A stretch of DNA of 63,880 nucleotides from Methanocellales archaeon (GTDB lineage Archaea > Halobacteriota > UBA148 > JAUWXC01), in the NCBI GenBank assembly GCA_030018435.1, contig JASEEY010000006.1, forward strand, positions 1-63,880, in the 5' to 3' direction. A program made the translations under genes and the position numbers. Within the stretch, counting starts at the first letter, position 1. Every line of letters starts with the position of its first letter. Below the pieces are notes generated by a model. That model had not been told where the DNA came from and did no database searches. It saw only the letters and a program-made list of their open reading frames with translations. Shown here piece by piece: positions 1-7,782 of the stretch.

Positions 1-112
1 GCGGGCCAGGTCGACCCTGTATTCTTGCGATGATCTTCCTATGCAGTCCTAGGAATATTATGCCGACCAGGAATGCAACTGGTATCATGAGCAAGGTTCT
101 AACTATTTCCAT
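1..112 (-). CDS. ehaJ: EhaJ, NuoH-like membrane subunit of Eha hydrogenase (partial, cut by window edge)
   Basis: Only the first 37 residues are in the window. They contain HRKIIARIQGRPGP, the ARIQ-x-R-x-GP loop signature of NuoH/HyfC-like subunits that anchor the hydrogenase module of complex I and group 4 hydrogenases to the membrane arm. Its place directly after ehaI is that of EhaJ in methanogen Eha operons. Two ATG codons lie in tandem at 115 and 112; a GAGGTG at 118-123 is better spaced for 112. The catalytic subunits (EhaN/EhaO) would lie beyond the left edge and are not seen, so hydrogenase activity itself is inferred. Confidence 0.85.
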   Translation of the reverse strand, partial: MEIVRTLLMIPVAFLVGIIFLGLHRKIIARIQGRPGP

Positions 113-122
113 CATCACACCT

Positions 123-335
123 CTAGTAACCTATGAACGGTATTTTTTTCCTCTCTTCTTCCTCCTCCTTCTTTGGCTTGGACATCAGGCAGAAACCCAA
201 GCAAAGGATGACCATTGGTAGGAATACAAGTATTAACATGACTGAGACGACCGGAGGGATGTATCCATATATGCCGGCAGCTATCGATGCGACCAACGCC
301 AATATCGCCATCACCAGTCCTAACTTTGGGTTCAT
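123..335 (-). CDS. ehaI: EhaI, small membrane subunit of Eha hydrogenase
   Basis: 70 residues with two predicted membrane helices (about 5-25 and 28-50) and a highly charged tail with five consecutive Glu followed by Arg/Lys. GGAGG lies 6 bases before the ATG. The gene ends just before the ribosome-binding site of ehaJ, so the two are cotranscribed. Small Eha subunits diverge quickly; the name rests mainly on its position between EhaH and EhaJ, with size and topology as support. Confidence 0.7.
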   Translation of the reverse strand: MNPKLGLVMAILALVASIAAGIYGYIPPVVSVMLILVFLPMVILCLGFCLMSKPKKEEEEERKKIPFIGY

Positions 336-344
336 TTTTGCCTC

Positions 345-998
345 CTATAGCAACGTCACTATGATCTCCACCGTTCTCACGATTATGAGTAACGTGCTGA
401 CATGGATCATTATTATATACGGCGCTCCGAGCGCCCTGAACAGTCTTGCCTTGGCGGCATAGAACGGTGCCACTCCTATCTCTCCTAAGACGCCAAGTAT
501 GAAGAGCACCGCCACCACACCGCTCACTCTGATCGTATCAAGTTCGTGTAGGCTGAGGGTTCCAGCTGTCCCCAATACCAGTGCTGCTGCGCCAAACAAG
601 GGAAGACCGGCTATCATAAGCGTCATGCCATATTGATATGCGGCATCCAGAACCTGGGGCTTTTTCGAAGCAGCCACGATACCGACATCCGCGATGCCTG
701 CAAGCGTTACGAATAAGGCGAAATCGAAAATATCGCCAGTTATCATCGCGCCAGCCGTCGCAACTCCGCATACGATGGCCATGTAGCGCCGGAACTTTAT
801 CTCACCCATGGGCATCTCCGACTTTTTGTATCCGTCCATGCCGAAGACCAGCTCTACCTGCGTTTCCGGGCGGCTTAGTGCCATCACCACGGTGAACCCT
901 ACCGCTGTGAGGAACAAGGTAAGTGTAGTCGGCGTCAGATACAGTACTATATCTCCCAATCTAATCAGTCCAATGAGACTTTCTCCAAGACCGATCAT
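345..998 (-). CDS. ehaH: EhaH, membrane subunit of Eha hydrogenase
   Basis: 217 residues, about six membrane helices, strongly hydrophobic. The C-terminal part (LGEIGVAPFYAAKARLFRA) resembles the conserved helix regions of antiporter-like subunits in group 4 hydrogenases. It overlaps ehaG by ATGA and has GGAGGG before the ATG, so translation is coupled. Family knowledge: EhaH belongs to the membrane arm thought to couple ferredoxin/H2 redox chemistry to ion movement. Identity rests on gene order, length and topology. Confidence 0.75.
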   Translation of the reverse strand: MIGLGESLIGLIRLGDIVLYLTPTTLTLFLTAVGFTVVMALSRPETQVELVFGMDGYKKSEMPMGEIKFRRYMAIVCGVATAGAMITGDIFDFALFVTLAGIADVGIVAASKKPQVLDAAYQYGMTLMIAGLPLFGAAALVLGTAGTLSLHELDTIRVSGVVAVLFILGVLGEIGVAPFYAAKARLFRALGAPYIIMIHVSTLLIIVRTVEIIVTLL

Positions 999-1651
999 GT
1001 TTTCCCTCCAGGTGACCTGAAGCTCCTTTTACCTTCGATGCCGATTAGCCCCATCTTGGACGTCACCTTGACCAGTATCCCTCCACCCGCCAGGAAGAGG
1101 GCAAGTAGCCAGAGATCTGGCACTATGAAGAAGAGCAGGAAGCCAAGTATCCACAGGCACCATGCAACTCCTGACACTGCGCCAACTCCTTCCCAGAAAC
1201 TCTTGGTTATGTCTCCTTCCCATCTACAAACGAGGTAGTAGAGCATCCCAAGTCCGGCGACCGCGCCGCCAGTAAATCCCGTTAGCACGGCGCCGTATAG
1301 GATGAGGATTATGGCTATGAGATTTGGAGATGTTCTTAGCACCTCAATATTTAGTGGGCTTTGTTGCGTCTTTTCCTCAAATCCCAGCCTCGTTTTTTCC
1401 TTAGCTACCGCAAGCTCGGAAAATGCAAGGACTTCCGCCACACCCACGACCAATGCTGGAAGGATCAGGCACTCCGCCAGATCCGTACCGACACATGCGA
1501 CGATCATCAGGGTCAACACCTCGATGAGATCGGTTAGGACAAGTTTATGAACATCATCTCTCTCGAGCACAAAGCCCAGAAATGCTATGAAAGCTGATGC
1601 GAATCCAATCACGATGGCAGTTTGAAACAGTGCACCAATCTCCACTGTCAA
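995..1651 (-). CDS. ehaG: EhaG, membrane subunit of Eha hydrogenase
   Basis: 218 residues with about six membrane helices. A cytoplasmic loop near residues 80-105 is rich in charged and polar residues. The N-terminal half has acidic residues in helices (DLIEVLTLMIVACVGTDLAE), as expected for an ion-translocating membrane arm. The start overlaps the end of ehaF by four bases (ATGA type) and the stop overlaps ehaH in the same way. Order and length match EhaG of hydrogenotrophic methanogens. Confidence 0.75.
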   Translation of the reverse strand: MTVEIGALFQTAIVIGFASAFIAFLGFVLERDDVHKLVLTDLIEVLTLMIVACVGTDLAECLILPALVVGVAEVLAFSELAVAKEKTRLGFEEKTQQSPLNIEVLRTSPNLIAIILILYGAVLTGFTGGAVAGLGMLYYLVCRWEGDITKSFWEGVGAVSGVAWCLWILGFLLFFIVPDLWLLALFLAGGGILVKVTSKMGLIGIEGKRSFRSPGGKT

Positions 1652-2103
1652 TCCTCCTTAGTGATCAACCATGAGGCTACAACGAAAGCCATCATGAGGA
1701 TGCTCGTTTCCAGCACCGTGTCCAATCCTCTCGTGTAATACAGGATTTCATCGATGACGCCGCCCGGATGCGAGACTATCGTCGTTCCTAGGTGGCGAGT
1801 CTTCTCCGCCAGCCATGTCGTCAGGGGCGTTAAGTAGGACGTAATCCAGCCCAGCTTTGGTGCATTCTCTGGATATTGCGCTTTTACATCTCCGGGCTCT
1901 CTTAGTGGTGCGCCGCCTCTGTCATATGGGTCCAGTGGACTCTCCGGATTCAGCACTTTCGGGTACAGTTTATCACCTTGGTAGGTGTACGTTGTTACCA
2001 TACCCATCAACAAGACTAGCACTACCATCGCGGCAAACAGCCTTGGTACCATTCTCGGATCCGATAAAGCATTCCAGGCGTCACCAATCCTCAACTTAGT
2101 CAC
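1648..2103 (-). CDS. ehaF: EhaF, membrane subunit of Eha hydrogenase
   Basis: 151 residues: an N-terminal helix (about 22-40), a hydrophilic external segment with the Pro/Gly-rich stretch DPYDRGGAPLREPGD, and a C-terminal helix (about 130-146). A single long loop between two helices, carrying this Asp-Arg-Gly-Gly motif, is what I expect of EhaF. The gene overlaps ehaE by eight bases and ehaG by four, consistent with one translationally coupled operon. Confidence 0.78.
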   Translation of the reverse strand: MTKLRIGDAWNALSDPRMVPRLFAAMVVLVLLMGMVTTYTYQGDKLYPKVLNPESPLDPYDRGGAPLREPGDVKAQYPENAPKLGWITSYLTPLTTWLAEKTRHLGTTIVSHPGGVIDEILYYTRGLDTVLETSILMMAFVVASWLITKED

Positions 2104-2353
2104 CCTCCATGATCCTTAGCCTCTCCATCCTGAGGAACATGCGCATGAAAACGAGCGCTATGATTCCTGCAGCTGCTATGTATGTGATCAGAGCCAGGGT
2201 CGTGTGATATACGAGAAAGATCAAAAGGAGTCCGAAAGAGGACACCTCGACATTTATGAACCTGACTATGGGATCTCTTGTTCCCGGCCCGAAAACCGTG
2301 CCCAGGGTACCTATTAGTATTAGTATCCCTCCCACATAGAGTGTCATCGTCAT
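2096..2353 (-). CDS. ehaE: EhaE, small membrane subunit of Eha hydrogenase
   Basis: 85 residues, three predicted helices, resembling the MnhG/MrpG-like small subunits of ion-translocating hydrogenases (early GGILILIGTLGTVFGPG, then RDPIVRFINVEVSSFGLLLI). The ATG overlaps the end of ehaD by four bases. The role is inferred from family and position: part of the membrane arm that couples ferredoxin reduction to ion gradient use. Confidence 0.75.
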   Translation of the reverse strand: MTMTLYVGGILILIGTLGTVFGPGTRDPIVRFINVEVSSFGLLLIFLVYHTTLALITYIAAAGIIALVFMRMFLRMERLRIMEGD

Positions 2354-2580
2354 GTCCTCAGCTCCTGGATTCTAATCAGCCCTATGAGGATGATGATCGT
2401 GGATAGCGCGGACATGATCGCCACCGCAATCGCCACATCCACATACATCTTCATCGCAATCGTGCCCACTACAGCGCCGGCGGCTATCATGAGCATTATG
2501 AGCTTCTCTATGGGATCCACGTATAATACGGCCGCTATCGATCCGATGATCGCGATCAGTGCCAGCGAGTATTCGATCAT
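2350..2580 (-). CDS. ehaD: EhaD, small membrane subunit of Eha hydrogenase
   Basis: 76 residues and three hydrophobic helices with the element YVDPIEKLIMLMIAAGAVVG, typical of MrpB/MnhB-like or EhaD-type subunits (helix break at Asp-Pro followed by a conserved hydrophobic helix). Overlaps both neighbours by four bases. No catalytic or cofactor motifs are expected or seen. Confidence 0.72.
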   Translation of the reverse strand: MIEYSLALIAIIGSIAAVLYVDPIEKLIMLMIAAGAVVGTIAMKMYVDVAIAVAIMSALSTIIILIGLIRIQELRT

Positions 2581-2819
2581 TTTACCTCCATGAGTCTATC
2601 CATCGTTGACGCTACAGCATTGGATTCCAGGGTTGAGAGTATGAAGTAGGTGAGAGCAACCAGTCCTCCCAAAGGATGTTGGATGGATAATGCGATCACG
2701 CCTGTAATACAAAAGTTCATGGCATTGAGATATGGAAGTCTTCTGGGTTTGTCTTTTGTGAGTATCGCCATTATCGCTGTGTATACTGCGAGTGCGCCAA
2801 CAATTTTGATCATTTTCAT
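2577..2819 (-). CDS. ehaC: EhaC, small membrane subunit of Eha hydrogenase
   Basis: 80 residues, helices at about 5-20, 35-50 and 52-70, with the turn [20 protein letters not shown] in the last helix. ATG at 2819 overlaps the ehaB stop (ATGA). A second ATG at 2813 lies six bases after GAGGG and could be the true start; the two differ by two residues. Family placement comes from order and size. Confidence 0.72.
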   Translation of the reverse strand: MKMIKIVGALAVYTAIMAILTKDKPRRLPYLNAMNFCITGVIALSIQHPLGGLVALTYFILSTLESNAVASTMDRLMEVK

Positions 2820-3310
2820 CCCTCAATTGTGCCCATTTTTCTTGCCAGTGATCCTAGTATCTTCGATGAATACTTGTGGTGGAGTCCTTGGATAGTGACG
2901 ATTGCTAGGACCATTCCAGCCACGAAGTTAGCTGGTGAGAAGCCGAAGTGGGAAAAAATGAAGATGAGTGCTGTCGTGGTGAGGGTACCAGTCGTTCCCG
3001 CATACCCTGGATCAGCACATATCCTGTTTCCGAAGTAAACGACCGTTGCAGCGAGCAGGCCACCTTCCCACGAGCCAAAGGCATAGTAGCAGCTCGACGC
3101 GAGCAACGTTCCAGCCGATGCATCCGGGGAGCAAACGATGTTGCCCATCATATATCCTCCGTTCAGGTTTCCACCGTAATTCCTGATCGCATGTGCTATG
3201 TGCTTCGCCCCCCTCACGCCTGGTACTTCTGGAAGGCCGCCTATCAGAACGTCGACCATGACGAAATTGATCCAGCAGACCACCGCAGCGACCACTATTT
3301 TCTCTATCAT
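2816..3310 (-). CDS. ehaB: EhaB, membrane subunit of Eha hydrogenase
   Basis: About 164 residues and four to five helices. The stretch [24 protein letters not shown] and the [16 protein letters not shown] region are polar loops with many Gly/Asn, unusual for a simple membrane anchor and typical of EhaB. I chose the ATG at 3310, just inside the end of ehaA and preceded by GGTGG; the upstream ATG at 3325 would overlap ehaA by 19 bases. Confidence 0.75.
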   Translation of the reverse strand: MIEKIVVAAVVCWINFVMVDVLIGGLPEVPGVRGAKHIAHAIRNYGGNLNGGYMMGNIVCSPDASAGTLLASSCYYAFGSWEGGLLAATVVYFGNRICADPGYAGTTGTLTTTALIFIFSHFGFSPANFVAGMVLAIVTIQGLHHKYSSKILGSLARKMGTIEG

Positions 3311-3585
3311 TCCACCACCGGGCAAAGCTTGTTTAAATGGGATTTTATGAGCAAGGGTGTGAGAACCCCCACAACCACGGAGATGTAGATGTTAATCCCC
3401 ACAATCATTTTAATCATGACGAGGGCGCCTAAGCAGATGACGGGAGTGGGGAACAAGGCGGAAGGTTGGAACGAACGTTTGCTCTCTGGGAATCCTCTCA
3501 TTCCAATCAGCCCTCCAACGACTACTGAGAGCACCGCTCCAATCAGGTACTCCGCTCCAATCAAATACTCCATCCAGACCATCAT
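3307..3585 (-). CDS. ehaA: EhaA, first membrane subunit of the Eha operon
   Basis: 92 residues with three helices and the loop [11 protein letters not shown]. It is the first gene of ten that follow exactly the order ehaA to ehaJ. The start is uncertain: ATG at 3585, 3582 and 3573 are in frame. A good ribosome-binding site (GGGAGGT, 3601-3607) lies about 14 bases before 3585, longer than usual. A TATA box at 3673-3681 puts the transcript start near 3650. Confidence 0.75.
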   Translation of the reverse strand: MMVWMEYLIGAEYLIGAVLSVVVGGLIGMRGFPESKRSFQPSALFPTPVICLGALVMIKMIVGINIYISVVVGVLTPLLIKSHLNKLCPVVE

Positions 3586-3672
3586 TAAGATATTACACCA
3601 ACCTCCCTACACTTCTGCGTTTTACTCTGATTTACTAAAGGAAATCTTTACGGCAACTTACAAGCATTTCTC

Positions 3673-3699
3673 CTTTATATACTTAACGATTTATCGTTA
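3673..3699 (-). promoter_or_regulatory. TATA box and upstream palindrome of the eha operon
   Basis: On the minus strand a TATA element (TATATAAAG, 3673-3681) lies about 90 bases before ehaA. Directly upstream sits a palindrome with 7-base arms, TAACGAT-tt-ATCGTTA (3684-3699, plus-strand reading). A site just upstream of TATA would suit an activator. A related perfect palindrome lies at 24064-24079. Confidence 0.5.
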
Positions 3700-3784
3700 T
3701 GTTTCGGATCAGAAATCTAGACAGAGAAATATGTGACGGCTACTGCTGTACTGCTCCTGTTAATCCTCTCATTCCTATGAGCAA

Positions 3785-4216
3785 TTAATGCTCATACTTA
3801 GAAAAGGCGCCGATGGTGACGACGATGACAGGGCAGGGTGCCATGTTTATTAAATCCTGTGCGGTGCTCTGGTGGACAAATCGATATATCTTGCTGAATT
3901 TGCAATGACCTACGATGACTGCATCGTATTTCTTTGCCCTCTTGGCGATCTCCTGCGGTACCTCGTCGTGTTTGTACTTTGCCCTAACAAGTTCATGAGT
4001 AACGGTTACGCCTTGTTTCTGACAATTTTTCGCATATTTTTCCATCGCTTTACGCCGTAATTCGACGATTTTTTTACCATCATTTTCAAGGGCAAAGGTG
4101 ATGATATGAACCTTCGCATTTAACTCTTTAGCCAAGTCGATCGCGGCTTGAATAAGCCCCCCTTCTTCTTTTAGTGGATTAACGGGAAGTAATATTTTCT
4201 TGAACACAGTAATCAT
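3785..4216 (-). CDS. Universal stress protein, UspA family
   Basis: 143 residues with the Usp Rossmann-like fold: an opening FKKILLPVNPLKEEGG strand, alternating helices, and a closing CPVIVVTIG strand. The usual ATP-binding signature Gly-x2-Gly-x9-Gly-Ser is altered to GHCKFSKIYRFVHQSTAQ, lacking the second Gly, so nucleotide binding is doubtful. GAGGAG lies 11 bases before the ATG. It has its own transcription context between the eha promoter and the exported-protein genes. Confidence 0.85.
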   Translation of the reverse strand: MITVFKKILLPVNPLKEEGGLIQAAIDLAKELNAKVHIITFALENDGKKIVELRRKAMEKYAKNCQKQGVTVTHELVRAKYKHDEVPQEIAKRAKKYDAVIVGHCKFSKIYRFVHQSTAQDLINMAPCPVIVVTIGAFSKYEH

Positions 4217-4252
4217 AATGCTTTATTCTCCTCTTTCATATTTAAAAACCGC

Positions 4253-5095
4253 TCATTTGTATTCGTCCAATCTTCGTGAGAGCTCCATGACCTTTTCCTT
4301 GTATTCAGCCTTGAGTTCAATATACTGTTCGCTCTGTAATTTGCCGTTTTCATAGTCATCTTCTAATTCGCGCAGGATTGACAATAGTGCCTGTCTCTCA
4401 GTCTTAAGCGTTTCCGGAGTCTTCCTCAGCCCGGCTCGTCTCTCGAACTTCTTTATCTCTGAAACCCTCCCCCTCAGGATTGGGTAGGCGAGTGCCAGCA
4501 GGATGACCATCGCCACGCCAAAATAACCAAACAGACCCTCATAACTGGGCCCCCATGTAATGCTAGCTGACACGCTACCAGAAATCTCGTGCCCAATAAA
4601 TAGCCAGACGACATCTCCATTCTGCTCCTCAGCGTTATAGAATTCCAGGGACGATGTAACTTCTTTGCCCTTTTCGGTCTTGACCATCAACAACATGGAA
4701 TTCGCTGGGTTCAGCAACATTTTCTCGAAGACCACGTTTTTGCGGAGAATTCCTGCAGGCGCACCGCTCGTGGAATATTGCAGTCTAAAACTCCCCCCCT
4801 GTGGGGCGCTCCAATAAATGAGATTCCCGTCTCTCCTAAAATCGATGTTTGTATAGCCCCCCTCGACCATCACATAGACGCCATGAATGGAGGCATCATC
4901 TGGTATCCAAGCGGTTATCTCACCAGCATCGTTGAACCTCAAGGTCTCATAAATGAACAGCATGTTTGGATCCGCTGAAGCGTCTATGGCAATGATGTGC
5001 TCTTCCACGACAACTGCGCGCGCCGGCATCCATAGCGCGGCTAAAACTAAAATCAAAATGAAAGCGCAGCGAAGACTATTTACCACCTTTGGCAC
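4253..5095 (-). CDS. Exported membrane protein with C-terminal cytoplasmic coiled coil, CcmI-like tail
   Basis: 280 residues: signal/anchor helix (about 8-28), an external beta-rich domain (30-185), a membrane helix (about 190-210) and a charged helical tail. The tail has LEDDYENGKLQSEQY followed by IELKAEY, close to the helix repeat found in CcmI/CcmH-type haem lyase partners (Leu-x2-Leu-x-x-Asp-x3-Gly-Lys-Leu-x3-x-Tyr). It overlaps the upstream PLD-protein gene by 20 bases and lies beside ccmF. A part in cytochrome c assembly is my inference; the external domain is unrecognised. Confidence 0.6.
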   Translation of the reverse strand: MPKVVNSLRCAFILILVLAALWMPARAVVVEEHIIAIDASADPNMLFIYETLRFNDAGEITAWIPDDASIHGVYVMVEGGYTNIDFRRDGNLIYWSAPQGGSFRLQYSTSGAPAGILRKNVVFEKMLLNPANSMLLMVKTEKGKEVTSSLEFYNAEEQNGDVVWLFIGHEISGSVSASITWGPSYEGLFGYFGVAMVILLALAYPILRGRVSEIKKFERRAGLRKTPETLKTERQALLSILRELEDDYENGKLQSEQYIELKAEYKEKVMELSRRLDEYK

Positions 5096-6317
5096 CCCGC
5101 TTGGATAGGATTAAATCCCTGACGGCCTGCGGATCATTTACACTCTCAGATAATGGAACCGTCGCCCTATCATTCCATAATTCATCAAAATATTGCTTGG
5201 CGCTTTTTGCAAGTCTCTCATCTTTAATCCAGACTCCAGACTCATAATTCTCCCAGAGGCCTGTGTGGGTGAGATTAGCAGAGGTGACCAGAACTTCTTT
5301 TTCATCCACGATAATCATCTTGGAGTGCACATTTTCATTCATCTTTACTATGCCTGGGGGGAGCAGTGAATGGAGCCGCCTGAGTGAAAAACCCTGCCGC
5401 TTGTTCTCGCTTATATCCCACCTCCTACCCGATTTTACGAGTTCATACGGCGGTGCGGTAACGATTTTGAGCGTTACACCCCTTTCGATTAACGGCTTCA
5501 CCTTCGCCAAGAACCAGTCTATGTAAAATATCCACATCGAAGTTATCAGGACCTCTTTTTTCGCATGGTCGAGCATTTTTTCCATCCTTATATAGAGGTC
5601 CCCTCCACCTGGCACGGTTTCTAAGAAATCGCTGATAGTCTCACTCTTTCTCCATCTGGGGTACAAAAGGAGGAGTGAAGCGCCAACCAGCACAAACGCC
5701 AAAAAGGCGATGGGCAGCGTCTGCAACTTTTCTGAGTATTCTGCGCTTATTGCGAGACTCTCACCTGGCTGCAGTTCTTTGCTCCATGTGATGCTTTTTC
5801 TTCCATTTACATCGCCGATGGCCCCACCGGGAAATATGCTGTGCACTTCGTATTCTCTGAGAAAAATCCTCGGGAGCAGCAATCTTACGCTCAGGGATAT
5901 CGGACGGTCGTTGGGATTTTCGCCTATCCAATAAAACCCCCAGTTGTTCTGCGAGCGTCGCGCAGCGTTGGGAGCAATGCCCTCAAGTCGTATCACGTAC
6001 GCTTCCTGCTGTGATAATGTGTGATCTATTTGAAATACGATTAGCTTTTCATCCTCTGTTATTCGATATGTGCTGCCTTCTGCCGGCATCTCGCTAACCC
6101 TAACATGTTGAATGTTTCCCAGAGGAATCCGTATTTCTTCAGTAACATGTACCGATCGATCGCCGGTGTTCAGGAGCGTGTACGTAACTACTGATTTTGC
6201 TTTTTCAGAAGTTGTCATATCAAAAGAGTAGTCTAGGTCTTCTTGCAGTTGATGCCCTCCCACAACCGCCGGTAGCAACAGGGTGAGGAGGATGAATGCT
6301 ATAACAAGCCTTTTCAT
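5076..6317 (-). CDS. Exported membrane protein with PLD-type (HKD) domain
   Basis: About 413 residues from the ATG at 6317, chosen because it opens a signal peptide (MKRLVIAFILLTLLLPAVVG); a longer frame would run into ccmF. An external domain (about 25-200) is followed by a membrane helix (about 205-225) and a cytoplasmic phospholipase-D-like domain with one HxKx4D motif (HSKMIIVD) and TSANLT after it. Only one HKD motif is present, so an active form would need a dimer. The substrate is unknown. It is divergent from ccmF and cotranscribed with the coiled-coil protein. Confidence 0.65.
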   Translation of the reverse strand: MKRLVIAFILLTLLLPAVVGGHQLQEDLDYSFDMTTSEKAKSVVTYTLLNTGDRSVHVTEEIRIPLGNIQHVRVSEMPAEGSTYRITEDEKLIVFQIDHTLSQQEAYVIRLEGIAPNAARRSQNNWGFYWIGENPNDRPISLSVRLLLPRIFLREYEVHSIFPGGAIGDVNGRKSITWSKELQPGESLAISAEYSEKLQTLPIAFLAFVLVGASLLLLYPRWRKSETISDFLETVPGGGDLYIRMEKMLDHAKKEVLITSMWIFYIDWFLAKVKPLIERGVTLKIVTAPPYELVKSGRRWDISENKRQGFSLRRLHSLLPPGIVKMNENVHSKMIIVDEKEVLVTSANLTHTGLWENYESGVWIKDERLAKSAKQYFDELWNDRATVPLSESVNDPQAVRDLILSKRGAKGGK

Positions 6318-6370
6318 TAATATCGCCTTAGTGTTGTACCGTAGTATTGATATTTCTTTCTGAAGTAAAG

Positions 6371-6390
6371 GATATGATATATATCTCAAC
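6371..6390 (+). promoter_or_regulatory. TATA-type promoter of ccmF, probably leaderless
   Basis: GATATGATATATATCTC lies about 27 bases before the ATG at 6409, the spacing expected if transcription starts at or next to the start codon. No ribosome-binding site precedes the ATG (TTTATTTTTGTG), which supports a leaderless transcript. Confidence 0.5.
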
Positions 6391-6408
6391 ACAGCTTTTA
6401 TTTTTGTG

Positions 6409-7419
6409 ATGAATTTCGGCGCAGTCTTGATCTGGCTTTCCATCATCCTCAGTATCATATCATCTACGTTCGCGCTCTGGTATCACTGGGGAGGAGATCC
6501 AGAACTGAAGCGCCTGTCAAAAAATACGGGAATGGGCTGTGCCGTCACAACGACGCTGAGCACGTTTTTACTAGCATACCACTTCCTCACCAATCATTAT
6601 CAATATGTGTACGTCTACAATCACGCGAGTATGGAACTGCCTTGGTACTATCGACTATCAGGCATCTGGGCAGGACAAGAGGGTACTATCCTCTTCTGGG
6701 CATGGATCATCTTGCTGACCCTTGTGATACTGGAACGTACGAAGCCTTATGCTCTAAGCGATATCCTCGAGGTGGCTCAGCCACTGACGATGATGATTAT
6801 ATCCTTCTTTTTAATCCTCCTCGCATTCACAAATCCATTCGATACGTTTGGTTTTGTGCCATCTGATGGCATAGGACTGAATCCACTGCTCAGAAATCCC
6901 TGGATGATTTTTCACCCACCTGTTTTGTTCGTGGGATATGCCACCTTCACCATTCCTTATGCATTCGCGATGGGTTATTTAATCACCGGCAATGCCGATT
7001 GGACAAAGGTATCTAAGCCCTGGAGTAGGGTGTCATGGCTTTTCCTGACGCTCGGCATCGGCATCGGAGGCTTCTGGGCGTATGAAGTTTTAGGCTGGGG
7101 GGCATGGTACTGGAGCTGGGATCCTGTCGAAACCTCATCATTGGTGCCATGGGTTACTGCAACTGCATTTCTGCACTGCCAATCGGTGTATCAGCGGACG
7201 AGAGAATACGAACTCCTCACGCCAGCGCTTGCAATCACAACGTTTGTGCTCGTGATATTCGCCACCTTTGTCGTACGCAGCGGCATCTGGACATCGGTGC
7301 ACGCATTCACGCGCACACCGGTAGGACCGCTGTTCGTCATTTTCTTGGCGGCGCTGATAATCTTCGGCATCGTCTTGCTGTGGCAGCGTTCAAAAATGCT
7401 TGCCGGGCGCAGTGAGTGA
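6409..7419 (+). CDS. ccmF: CcmF, cytochrome c haem lyase subunit (short form)
   Basis: 336 residues with about nine membrane helices. Recognised by RLSGIWAGQEGTILFW, HPPVLFVGYA, the tryptophan-rich haem-handling signature WGAWYWSWDPVETSS, and RSGIWTSVHAF. CcmF delivers haem for attachment to CxxCH cysteines on the outer face of the membrane. Bacterial CcmF is about 600-650 residues; this one stops after the WWD region and lacks the C-terminal helices and periplasmic domain. It ends back to back with the arsR-like gene. A separate C-terminal half is not in the window. Confidence 0.9.
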   Translation: MNFGAVLIWLSIILSIISSTFALWYHWGGDPELKRLSKNTGMGCAVTTTLSTFLLAYHFLTNHYQYVYVYNHASMELPWYYRLSGIWAGQEGTILFWAWIILLTLVILERTKPYALSDILEVAQPLTMMIISFFLILLAFTNPFDTFGFVPSDGIGLNPLLRNPWMIFHPPVLFVGYATFTIPYAFAMGYLITGNADWTKVSKPWSRVSWLFLTLGIGIGGFWAYEVLGWGAWYWSWDPVETSSLVPWVTATAFLHCQSVYQRTREYELLTPALAITTFVLVIFATFVVRSGIWTSVHAFTRTPVGPLFVIFLAALIIFGIVLLWQRSKMLAGRSE

Positions 7420-7782
7420 TCACTCGAAGTATCTGTGAACGCACCCAAGGATGCCTTTGCCTTTGTCCGTTAAACCGTAGATCAAAAAGTTCCCCTCTCG
7501 TGTTGACGTTACCAATTTGGCATCTTTCAGCAATTTTAGATGGTATGAAAGCGCAGAATAACGGCACCCTACAATCTCGACGAGGACGCAAACACATAAA
7601 TCCTCGATCTCTAAAGCCTTCAGGATTCGTAGTCTGATTGGATCAGACAAGATCCTGAAAATAGCTATAACATCATCAGAGTCTTCGCTCATCGCCTCTT
7701 TTACTTTCTCTAAAATTTTCTGGTACTTGGATGGTATGGACTTGTTTTTGGCAAGCATCACATCTACACACCTTGTATCCAT
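7420..7782 (-). CDS. ArsR/SmtB-family transcriptional repressor
   Basis: 120 residues with a winged-helix core (ILSDPIRLRILKAL, then YSALSYHLKLLKDAKLV). The element EDLCVCVLVE keeps the Cys-x-Cys of the ArsR metalloid-sensing site (ELCVCDL in typical members), with a further Cys nearby in VGCRYS. It is last in an operon with a thioredoxin-like protein, a zinc-ribbon protein and a permease. The palindrome at 9264-9296 before the permease is a plausible target, giving autoregulation by a thiophilic ligand such as arsenite. Confidence 0.88.
   Translation of the reverse strand: MDTRCVDVMLAKNKSIPSKYQKILEKVKEAMSEDSDDVIAIFRILSDPIRLRILKALEIEDLCVCVLVEIVGCRYSALSYHLKLLKDAKLVTSTREGNFLIYGLTDKGKGILGCVHRYFE

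Noticed and set aside
3741-3783. Short stretch resembling the middle of ehaA (LIGMRG on the minus strand), possible duplicated ehaA fragment
   Set aside because: Only about 14 bases match and the frame soon stops; chance similarity cannot be excluded.
6318-6458. Longer start for the PLD-domain protein
   Set aside because: It would place 47 residues before a clear signal peptide and overlap the ccmF start and promoter.
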